Assembly: GCA_052033915.1 (NCBI GenBank)
Contig: JBPOJF010000005.1
Coordinates: forward strand, 33,343-97,342
Origin: CALMZY01 sp052033915
GTDB lineage: Bacteria > Verrucomicrobiota > Kiritimatiellia > CAIQIC01 > JAGNIJ01
Length of the DNA: 64,000 bases
Direction of reading: 5' to 3'
Shown: piece by piece, positions 25,270 through 33,127 of the stretch
How the letters are laid out: the number at the start of each line of letters is the position of its first letter
Position numbering within the stretch: position 1 is the stretch's first letter
Notes under the pieces: generated by a model
Database searches by the model: none
Told to the model about the DNA's origin: nothing
The model's input: the letters and a program-made list of their open reading frames with translations, nothing else
Position numbers and translations under genes: made by a program

Positions 25270-28269
25270 CTACCGCCGCACGCGTGACTTGAAGAGTTGC
25301 AGGTCTGCGGCTGGATAGCGGGGATTGATCATGCGCGTGCAGATGAGTTCCCGATCGCCGTTGCGCAACGTCCACTGGACCTCCAGCCAGGGATCCCTGC
25401 CCATGTCGTCCGACGAGTAGAACCCGTTCATCGTCACGCTTCCGCCGGGCGCCACGGACTTCATCGGGATATCGAACGGCCGGAACTGTTTGCTCGTAAT
25501 GACCTTCAAATCCCCGGCCTCCAGCGCGCGGGCGCCCGTATTCTCGATGACGAGATTGAAGACGTTCGTCTCGCCGCAGACAACCGGTGAGGAATACGAG
25601 AGATTGCACAGGGCCCCGAGGTCCAGTTCGCCGGAAACCGACTCCAGCACCCGGGCGCAGACCACATTTTCCCCGCTTCCCGATTGCCACGAGCGAACAA
25701 AGGACAGCTCCAATTCAAGCGCCGCCGCCGGAACGATTTCGCGCAGCTCAATTTCTCCGCCCGAGATCATCAAGGGGCACCGGGTCCGGTTCGATTCGAC
25801 AACGAAGCATTCGGCGCTGAACGGGTCGATGACCAGCACACGCGTCGTTTGCGGAGCCCATTCAAGCTCCGTGCGCACGGGCTCCGCCGACGGATTGCGC
25901 ACCGCGACATGCCGTATGCCCGGCACGACATCGTTGCAGCCTTCGAGCCAGAGCGCGGTATTTCCACAAGCCGCATGACCGACCGGCGTCCATCCCCCCT
26001 CCGCCATCCTCTTGATCCACGGCACGTATGTCTTGAAAGAAGCTCGTTGGCGTTCAACCCACGCCGGATTTTCCCAAAACGGCTCATGGAACCCATCCGC
26101 ACTGAAGAATCCCGGAAGGAACCCGAAAAACATGCACTCCTTGAAGTACGCGGAACCCGCCGCCGGGGAGAGATCGTCGAACGAGGTGTTCAGCAGGACT
26201 GTGAACGGCTTCCGTCCCGACATCGCCCTGCGGAAATTGGCCCGGCATGGATCGAGGCTTTCCACCGACTCACCCGGAACGTCCACATACTTCATGAAGA
26301 AAGGCGACTCCGCGCAGGCCGAATTCCCCATGACGAATTTACCGCGCGCCTTCATCGCGCGCGAAATCGCCGCCGCGTATTCATAGGCCGCCCACTCCAT
26401 GGGCAGGCACGGCTTGAGAACGTCCGTCTCGAACGCACACGGGTAATCGGCCACGGCCATCGCCGCCGGACTGTAGTCGGCCGATCGCACATCCGCCATG
26501 GAATCGAGAAAAACGCCCGACATGCGGCTGTCGGCCAGGATTCGCTTCGCCTCCCGCCACTCGGCCATGGCCCGACTGAAAGGCTGGTTCGATGAAGTCG
26601 CCCTGTCCGGGTCCGTGCTGACTTCCACTCGCGCCCCCGAACAGCGCGGCACGTCCACGAACTGCACGTCCATCGCTCCGTCCTGACGTCGGCCGGCGCA
26701 CAGCAGCGCGGACGAAGCGAGTTCGGCGCGCCGGTCGCCCCCTGCCCCAAGGACTCTCATTCGCCGGACCGCTTCCTCGTCCGTTCGCTTCGTCTCGGGC
26801 TGTATGGGCAGCCAAAACAACCACGGTTCCGTGTATCCGAAATTCAGGCCGTTCTCCAGGCACCCGCCGGGCGCTCTCCCCGGCAGAGCCGACATGAACG
26901 CAAATCCGAAGTCTTCCACATTCGAGATCGCGCCAGGGTCTGTGAATGGCAACCACGTGCCCACGTTCGGAACCGTCCGATTCAGATACTCCGGGTGCTT
27001 CGCGTAAAACGAATCGAGGACATGCCGGAAAGCATCGTCCCTTGCTTCACGGGACGAACTCAACGTACACCGGAACGCAACGCGGCCGGGAAAGTTCGAT
27101 GTCAGGGGCGTAATGCCGAAATCATAGACGACACCGAAGAACGAATCCCGCGCGTCGGCAACAACCCGGAAAATGCGCGGCTCGTTGATATCCGTCTCAA
27201 CCGCCAGCCAGCCACCCGTCGAACCGATCACACCGAACGGATACAAGGACCGTTCCCCGCGCGCGCCGAAGGGACAGGCAACGCCGTTCGCGTATTCTTC
27301 GGAAGCCTGAATCTCTCTCCGGAACCGGACATCGTCGTGCCATGTCCATCCGCTCAAGTCCATTCGACAGCCCGCGCCCACGCTCACACATCGTTCCACC
27401 GGCGACTGCAACAGGCCCGTCAGCCGGATGTCCCCGTTCTCCAGGGGCGCCATCATCACCGTCCAGTCGATGCCGGCGGCCTGCCCGGTCCATTCGATCC
27501 GGTTGCTTGCGGTGAATACCCTCTCGGGCTGTAGATGGAACGACGCCCCGCTGACGGCGTCCCGCAGCGTCACGCTCACGGGAATGGACGTCCCGGCAAA
27601 GGACGGCGTCCACGCCATGGGGTGGTCAACGACGGCAGACTCCTTCCAATGCCAACTCTTCAACTCCGAGTCGATCCGAAAGCAGAGAGATGCCGGTGCC
27701 CCGGCGACGAATTCGCTCAGGTCCTCCCGGAAGACCTTGGATTCGAGCGGAAAGGCTGGCAGGCTCGAAAAATCAAAAGCCAGCGCGCCCAAGTTCGGAA
27801 CGCGGTCGGCCGTCTTCAAATCCGGAGACGTCGTCTCCACGATGCAGCGGCCCCGCGTCACGTCCGCCAGACCGGGAACATCCGGCAGCACGCAGGTGAC
27901 GGTCCGGCCTTCAAGAACCGTGAAGGGCGGCTCGACGGCATTCCACGTCCAATCCGTCGCGCCCTCGGGATACCTGTAAAAATGCGCGCCCTCCATCATG
28001 TACTCGGCGCCGGTCGAGGGTTCGCCGTGAGACGGGCCGTCCATGTCGATCATGATCCGGAGGCGTTCAATATCGGGCGGCGTTGCGCAGGTCACCTGGA
28101 AGACCATCCGCTGGTTTTCCAACTGGAACAGTTCCACCTGCGTGATGTCGAGGCTGAGGTCCTTTGCCGGGAGATCGTCGGCGTCCCTGATGGAGTAGAG
28201 ATTCCCCGCCCGGGCATGAAAGGTCAACAGGAGGGCCGCCGCGCCTGCAATCAGCCGTAGAATTCTCAT
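25270..28269 (-). CDS. Large secreted protein of unknown function
   Basis: 999-residue protein with a signal peptide (RILRLIAGAAALLLTFHARA, cleavage after ARA). No family is recognised with certainty. Residues about 560-740 (GVFLDSMADVRSADYSP, YPCAFETDVLKPCLPMEW, GKFVMGNSACAESPF) look like strands and acidic loop ends of a TIM barrel, suggesting a divergent glycoside hydrolase. The flanking N- and C-terminal regions are beta-rich, the latter CARDB-like (VFNLVIENTGARALEAGDLKV). A GTG two codons upstream is an alternative start; no strong ribosome binding site is visible. Confidence 0.75.
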   Translation of the reverse strand: MRILRLIAGAAALLLTFHARAGNLYSIRDADDLPAKDLSLDITQVELFQLENQRMVFQVTCATPPDIERLRIMIDMDGPSHGEPSTGAEYMMEGAHFYRYPEGATDWTWNAVEPPFTVLEGRTVTCVLPDVPGLADVTRGRCIVETTSPDLKTADRVPNLGALAFDFSSLPAFPLESKVFREDLSEFVAGAPASLCFRIDSELKSWHWKESAVVDHPMAWTPSFAGTSIPVSVTLRDAVSGASFHLQPERVFTASNRIEWTGQAAGIDWTVMMAPLENGDIRLTGLLQSPVERCVSVGAGCRMDLSGWTWHDDVRFRREIQASEEYANGVACPFGARGERSLYPFGVIGSTGGWLAVETDINEPRIFRVVADARDSFFGVVYDFGITPLTSNFPGRVAFRCTLSSSREARDDAFRHVLDSFYAKHPEYLNRTVPNVGTWLPFTDPGAISNVEDFGFAFMSALPGRAPGGCLENGLNFGYTEPWLFWLPIQPETKRTDEEAVRRMRVLGAGGDRRAELASSALLCAGRRQDGAMDVQFVDVPRCSGARVEVSTDPDRATSSNQPFSRAMAEWREAKRILADSRMSGVFLDSMADVRSADYSPAAMAVADYPCAFETDVLKPCLPMEWAAYEYAAAISRAMKARGKFVMGNSACAESPFFMKYVDVPGESVESLDPCRANFRRAMSGRKPFTVLLNTSFDDLSPAAGSAYFKECMFFGFLPGFFSADGFHEPFWENPAWVERQRASFKTYVPWIKRMAEGGWTPVGHAACGNTALWLEGCNDVVPGIRHVAVRNPSAEPVRTELEWAPQTTRVLVIDPFSAECFVVESNRTRCPLMISGGEIELREIVPAAALELELSFVRSWQSGSGENVVCARVLESVSGELDLGALCNLSYSSPVVCGETNVFNLVIENTGARALEAGDLKVITSKQFRPFDIPMKSVAPGGSVTMNGFYSSDDMGRDPWLEVQWTLRNGDRELICTRMINPRYPAADLQLFKSRVRR

Positions 28270-28492
28270 GGGCACATTCTAGACAAAGAGAAATGAACGG
28301 CAAGGTCCGAACTCGGTCGCCGGTCACGGGCGCGCTTGCTCCCGAACGCCGACAGGTTCGCCCAAGGCATTTGGACCCGCAGGCGGAAGCGACTGCTCAT
28401 CAGGACATCCCACCCCTGCCCACAAGCCTTAATCATTCTGACCCCTTGTGTGTGCAAGAGATTATTCTGCCCACATTGGGAATCGGCGGCGC

Positions 28493-28521
28493 TTGCTCAC
28501 GCGGGCATTCCCCTCCATAAT
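28493..28521 (+). promoter_or_regulatory. Promoter giving a probably leaderless transcript
   Basis: TTGCTC (28493-28498), 17-base spacer, CATAAT (28516-28521). The ATG of the next gene begins 7 bases after the -10 element, where transcription should start, and no ribosome binding site is present. Confidence 0.4.
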
Positions 28522-28527
28522 CAGACC

Positions 28528-29262
28528 ATGCTATCGGATTCGGATCATACCGGGGAGTGCAGGGCGGCAAGAAGAGTCAACGTGTCGTTTTCGCCCGACG
28601 CCCTGGTTCGCCTGGCCCGCGGGTTCTCCTGCATTTTCTGGGGCATTGCGCTGACGCTGCTGCTCGCCTCGGGGACGTTGGACATCCGGATCATCTCGTT
28701 CGTGCACATGCCCGTGTACGTGCTCGGAGTTCTCCTGGCTTACATCGGAGCGGTCTTTCTACAGCGTGCGGGCGCCTTGAGCGTTGCATGGGCGCGGTAC
28801 GTGCGCCTGTTGCTGTTTCTCCTTCTGGTTGAAGTCTATCTCGCCCCCTTCGTGTACTGGTGGCGCAAGATGCCGCATGCGCTTTACTTCAACCTGAACG
28901 TATCCGCGCTGATCCTCTGCACGGCCTGGGGGATGTTTATCGTGAACCGTCTGGCCGGCGAAGCCGCCGCGCTCCTGCACGACCGCATGTTCGTTTTCGA
29001 AACGAAGGTCGCGGGCTGGCTGTCGGTTGTATTCATGCTCATCCCGCTCGCCCACGCGCTCTGCGCGACGATTTATGCGGCGATCGCGACGAGCGGATAC
29101 GTCGCCTACACGTTCGATCCGCCGCCGTGGATCTATGTGCTCAGCGTCCTGCCTTTCGGAACAACCATGGCCGTCGCGTGGAAAATGAAGGAACGCTGTC
29201 TCCAGCTTCTCAAGATATCGGCGAAAATGCCGGCGCTCCCGCCGAACGCCGCGGAGATATAG
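28528..29262 (+). CDS. Integral membrane protein of unknown function
   Basis: 244-residue protein with about six predicted membrane segments (for example GFSCIFWGIALTLLLASG, VYVLGVLLAYIGAVFL, YVRLLLFLLLVEVYLAPFVYWW, and a final pair before residue 225). No family is recognised. It is monocistronic, convergent with the Mur-ligase gene. The start at 28528 is chosen because the next upstream in-frame start lies before the apparent promoter. Confidence 0.7.
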   Translation: MLSDSDHTGECRAARRVNVSFSPDALVRLARGFSCIFWGIALTLLLASGTLDIRIISFVHMPVYVLGVLLAYIGAVFLQRAGALSVAWARYVRLLLFLLLVEVYLAPFVYWWRKMPHALYFNLNVSALILCTAWGMFIVNRLAGEAAALLHDRMFVFETKVAGWLSVVFMLIPLAHALCATIYAAIATSGYVAYTFDPPPWIYVLSVLPFGTTMAVAWKMKERCLQLLKISAKMPALPPNAAEI

Positions 29263-29296
29263 AAGACACGCCGTCTTCGGGGTTATGCCGCCACGA

Positions 29297-30661
29297 TCAC
29301 CGCTTCAGCCCATCCAGCAGTTCCCGTGCAAACAGGGGCAGCCGGGGATCCCGGGCGCCCATGCACAATATGGCATCGCCGGGTTTCGCGCGCTTGACGA
29401 GCCGCGCCCGCAATTCATCGTAATCGGAAACCAGTTCCGCGGGGACGTGACGCGCGTTCAGTTCCCGCACCAGATGTTCCGATGTCACCTCCCGTTTCGC
29501 CGTGCCGCCGGCATAATAGACAGGAAGGATATACAGATAATCATCCGGCCTGCACACCTCGGCGAAGGTCTCCGCAAGTTCGTTCAACATCGAGGCGAGC
29601 GGCCCGAACCCGTGCGGACGCCACACCCCGAGGATTCGCGGATGCGCCGACGTCAGGGCCTGCCACCCGGCCCGAATCTTCGCCGGGTTGTGCGCGTAGT
29701 CGTCGATGACCGTCACCCCGTTCGACTCGCCCACCTTCTCCAGGCGTCGCTCGATGCCTCCGAACAAGCTCAATGCGTTGCGAACCTCGGTCAGGTTCAA
29801 CCCCAGCCGTTCGCAAAGCACGACCGTCGTAAACGCATTCTCCGCGTTATGCCGTCCGATCATCGGACAGGAAAACGAGACGCCCTTGTAGCGGAATCCG
29901 TGAGGCCCGTTCTCCTCGATCCAATCAATCGGCTCCTCGATCACCACAGGCTCGGGCTTCCCTGGGTCCATGGCCCCGCGAAGAACGGCGGAGACCCCTG
30001 CCCCGCAGACTATTCCACGGCGGACCCGCTGCGCGAAATCCCGAAACAGAGCCTGAACTTCCGCCAGCTCGAAATGATCCTTGGAAATACTGTTCACGAC
30101 GGCCCAGTCCGGCGCGAAGCCCAGCAGTGAGCGATCGCTCTCGTCCAACTCAACCACCCAGAGCTTCGAAGAACCCATCCGGACATTCCCAATCCGGCGC
30201 TCGCTGCGCCAGTTGACCACGGCGCCGCCGTTCACGACCGTCGGATCCTGTCCCAGACATTCCAGGATCCAGCCCAGCATACCCGTCACCGTCGTCTTCC
30301 CGGAAGTCCCCGCGATGCCTACGACAATGTGTCCCGAGGCGAGGGCCGCGAGCATCTCGGCCCGTTTCATGATCGGGAGCTTTTTTTCCCGCGCGGCGCG
30401 CACATCCGCGTTATCATCCTCGATCGCCGCGCTGACGATCACCGCGGACGTGTCCGGCGCAATCGCCGATCCGTCCTGCGGCATCAGCCGCACGCCGCAA
30501 ATCCGCAGCTTTTGAAAAATCGCAAGTTCCTGTCCGTCGTCAATATGGCGGTCCGAACCTGTTACCGTATGTCCTTGCGCACAAAGCACTTGTGCCAATG
30601 CGCTCATACCGACACCGGCCACCCCAACGAGGTGGCAGCGTTTTGGAAGAAACGGCTCCAT
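29297..30661 (-). CDS. MurC/Mpl-like Mur ligase
   Basis: 454-residue ATP-dependent amide ligase with the three Mur domains: N-terminal UDP-binding (HLVGVAGVGMSALAQVL), central ATPase (P-loop GTSGKTTVTGM) and C-terminal (TVIDDYAHNPAKI). MurC and Mpl usually have GTHGKTT and a QPHRYTR-like segment; here these read GTSGKTT and WRPHGFGPL. It may therefore be a divergent paralogue acting on a modified UDP-MurNAc or recycled peptide. The start at 30661 gives the family N terminus; the 23-residue in-frame extension is rejected. It lies 76 bases downstream of argC. Confidence 0.8.
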   Translation of the reverse strand: MEPFLPKRCHLVGVAGVGMSALAQVLCAQGHTVTGSDRHIDDGQELAIFQKLRICGVRLMPQDGSAIAPDTSAVIVSAAIEDDNADVRAAREKKLPIMKRAEMLAALASGHIVVGIAGTSGKTTVTGMLGWILECLGQDPTVVNGGAVVNWRSERRIGNVRMGSSKLWVVELDESDRSLLGFAPDWAVVNSISKDHFELAEVQALFRDFAQRVRRGIVCGAGVSAVLRGAMDPGKPEPVVIEEPIDWIEENGPHGFRYKGVSFSCPMIGRHNAENAFTTVVLCERLGLNLTEVRNALSLFGGIERRLEKVGESNGVTVIDDYAHNPAKIRAGWQALTSAHPRILGVWRPHGFGPLASMLNELAETFAEVCRPDDYLYILPVYYAGGTAKREVTSEHLVRELNARHVPAELVSDYDELRARLVKRAKPGDAILCMGARDPRLPLFARELLDGLKR

Positions 30662-30737
30662 GAATGACCTTCGGCAGAACTCCGGCCATTGTCCGGGGCA
30701 ACGAAGCTGCGCTCCGTTGCTCCTTTCCAACGGCTTG

Positions 30738-31796
30738 TTACGGATATTGGCCGGGCCGGTCCAGGCCGGCGGTTTCGGCGAATCCGAACAGCATGTTCAT
30801 GTTCTGCAAGGCGCTGCCGGCCTGACCCTTCATCAGGTTGTCGATATGCGACACCACGCGAAGGCGGTTGGTCCTCACATCCACGTCCACGATCAGGTTG
30901 CAGTAGTTCGTGCCCCGTACGTGCATCGTGCCGATCGCGGCGCTGCGGTCGAAAATACGGACGAACGTGTTTTCCTTGTGGAAGGATTGATAGGCTTCCA
31001 TCACGTTCTCGGGCGTGATGCCCGAGACCAGTGTTCCGTACAGGCAGGACATGATCCCGCGGCACGTCGGCACGACCTGCGCCGTGAACGTGACGTTGAT
31101 TTTCCGGCCGGCGATCAAGCCCAGTTCCCGCTCGACTTCCATGACGTGCTGATGCCCGGCCAGCTTGTACACGTTCATCTGGTCGTAGCGGGCCGGGTAA
31201 TGAAACACGGCGGACGGTTTCTTGCCCGCGCCCGAAACGCCGGTCTTGCAGTCGCAAATGAGGCTCCCTGGGTCCACCAGGTTGAATTTCATCGCGGGCG
31301 ACAGGCCCATCAGGCAACTCACCGCGAAACAGCCGGGGTTGCCGACCAGCCGGGTTTTCTCCGTCAAATCCTTCCGGTGCAGTTCCGTCAGGCCGTACAC
31401 CGACTCGGGAAGCAGATCCGGCGACTTGTGCTGAGGGTCGCGGCCGATCCGCCGCGCGTATTCCGCGTACTCGTTCAGGTCGTTGAACCGGAAGTCGCCG
31501 CTGTAATCGATGACCTTGCTCCCCTTGTCCAACTCAGCGCGCGCGAATTGCTGGCCTACACCGTCCGGCGTCGAAAAGAAAACCACGTCCGCAGGCGCCT
31601 GGGCCTCCGGGCTGTCCGGCGCAACGATCTTCATGTCGCAGAACCCCGCGAGGTGCGGATACAAACCGCTCAACGGCGTGCCCACGTCCGTCACGTCCAC
31701 CAGGCACGCGATCCTCGCGTCCGGATGCCGAAGAAGAAGCTCTGTGATTCCGATACCGCCGTACCCGCCCGCACCGACCACTTTCGCCTTGATCAT
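30738..31796 (-). CDS. argC: N-acetyl-gamma-glutamyl-phosphate reductase
   Basis: 352-residue NADPH-dependent enzyme of arginine biosynthesis; it reduces N-acetylglutamyl-phosphate to the semialdehyde. It has the nucleotide loop GAGGYGGIGI at the N terminus, the catalytic cysteine in VGNPGCFAV, and a conserved HQHVMEVERELG. GAGG lies upstream of the ATG. The promoter at 31830-31858 is overlapped by a palindrome that may be an operator. No other arg genes are in the window. Confidence 0.94.
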   Translation of the reverse strand: MIKAKVVGAGGYGGIGITELLLRHPDARIACLVDVTDVGTPLSGLYPHLAGFCDMKIVAPDSPEAQAPADVVFFSTPDGVGQQFARAELDKGSKVIDYSGDFRFNDLNEYAEYARRIGRDPQHKSPDLLPESVYGLTELHRKDLTEKTRLVGNPGCFAVSCLMGLSPAMKFNLVDPGSLICDCKTGVSGAGKKPSAVFHYPARYDQMNVYKLAGHQHVMEVERELGLIAGRKINVTFTAQVVPTCRGIMSCLYGTLVSGITPENVMEAYQSFHKENTFVRIFDRSAAIGTMHVRGTNYCNLIVDVDVRTNRLRVVSHIDNLMKGQAGSALQNMNMLFGFAETAGLDRPGQYP

Positions 31797-31817
31797 TTTT
31801 TATTCAATCCTCGTTAA

Positions 31818-31858
31818 GTTTCGGACGAAACTATACCGGCGAGGCAATACGATGAAAA
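31818..31858 (-). promoter_or_regulatory. argC promoter with overlapping palindrome
   Basis: On the minus strand, TTTTCA (31853-31858), 17 bases, TATAGT (31830-31835). A palindrome AGTTTCG-GA-CGAAACT at 31818-31833 overlaps the -10 and the expected start site, as an operator would. It does not match the known ARG box. Confidence 0.45.
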
Positions 31859-31947
31859 CAAATTCTTCCGCATCTTTTCCCATTTTGCGCCTTTTCGCAG
31901 GCCATTCACTGAAGTAGAATTGGTTCTAAATCAAAGGAGGACATAAC

Positions 31948-33120
31948 ATGTTGCTGCGCCGACTCCCCTTCGTCCTGTCGCTGTGTATGGCTTTCCCCGT
32001 CCTGGCGGGCGCACAAACAGCAATGTTCTACCGAATGGCGGCCGGAACCAACTCCGCCATCGTCTCCTGGAGCCGTCCCAATCTGCTGGTCTGGACAAAC
32101 GCCGCCCCCGTGGACCGATTCAACCTCGAATGGGCCTTCGCGATGTCCGATTTTGCCAACAGCAACATGGAAACCGTGGCATACGGTTCCGTCACGGACA
32201 GGACGATGGCCGTTGCGGCCCCGATCCCTACGACGGCGCGGCCATCCCGCGACATCCTCCGGCTGATCCCCGCGGGCCGGTTTCTGATGGGCAATTCGGA
32301 CAGCCATGTGAACAAGCCGATGGAGTCGCCCGTTCACGAAGTCGCCGTCGGCGCGCTGTACATGGACAAGTACGAAGTCCGGAAGAGCCTCTGGGACACG
32401 GTGAAATCGTGGGCCGCGACCCGCGGCTACACGGACCTCGCAGCCGGCGTGGGTACGGACGGCACCCATCCCGTGCAGACCGTGTCATGGTACGACTGCG
32501 TCAAATGGTGCAACGCGCGCTCCGAGATGGACGGCCTGACGCCCGTCTATCATACCGATTCGGCGAAGACCAACGTGTACCGCACGGGGGCCATCGCGCT
32601 TGACGCCTCGTTTGTCCTGTGGAACGCGAACGGCTACCGCCTGCCGACCGAGGCGGAGTGGGAGAAAGCGGCCCGCGGCGGCCTCGTGACCAATCACTAT
32701 CCATGGCCCAGCACGAGCGACGCGTTCACCAACGACATCGACGGATCAAAGGCCAACTACAAGAGCAGCGGCGACCCGTTCGAACCGGGGACAGTGGCGG
32801 GTACAGGCACCACCCCCGTCGGCTACTACAACGGCGCGACGGGCGGCCTCGATATGGCGAACGGCTATGGATTGTATGACATGGCCGGCAACGTTTCCGA
32901 GTGGTGCTGGGACTGGTACGGAACCAACTACTACGCCGCCTATCCTGCCAACGCATGGCCTGCCGATCCGACGGGGCCGACAGGCGGGACGCTACGCGTC
33001 GTCCGCGGCTGCAACTGGAACAATCCGGTGGGCGCTCTCCGGTGCGCCGCGCGCGCCGGCGCGCATCCCACCACGGGCGGCGGCAGCCAATTCGGATTCC
33101 GCTGCGTGAGAGGACTTTGA
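31948..33120 (+). CDS. Secreted FGE-sulfatase-domain (formylglycine-generating-enzyme-like) protein
   Basis: 390-residue exported protein with a signal peptide (LPFVLSLCMAFPVLAGAQ). The N-terminal 85 residues are beta-rich and of unknown type; residues about 105-388 form an FGE-sulfatase fold: IPAGRFLMGNSDSHVNKPMESPVHEV, YRLPTEAEWEKAARGG, YDMAGNVSEWCWDWYG and GFRCVRGL. The paired active-site cysteines of true FGE (SYC..SC) are not visible, so formylglycine formation is unlikely. AAAGGAGG precedes the ATG. It ends 7 bases before the AddB-like gene. Confidence 0.85.
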   Translation: MLLRRLPFVLSLCMAFPVLAGAQTAMFYRMAAGTNSAIVSWSRPNLLVWTNAAPVDRFNLEWAFAMSDFANSNMETVAYGSVTDRTMAVAAPIPTTARPSRDILRLIPAGRFLMGNSDSHVNKPMESPVHEVAVGALYMDKYEVRKSLWDTVKSWAATRGYTDLAAGVGTDGTHPVQTVSWYDCVKWCNARSEMDGLTPVYHTDSAKTNVYRTGAIALDASFVLWNANGYRLPTEAEWEKAARGGLVTNHYPWPSTSDAFTNDIDGSKANYKSSGDPFEPGTVAGTGTTPVGYYNGATGGLDMANGYGLYDMAGNVSEWCWDWYGTNYYAAYPANAWPADPTGPTGGTLRVVRGCNWNNPVGALRCAARAGAHPTTGGGSQFGFRCVRGL

Positions 33121-33127
33121 ACCCGGC

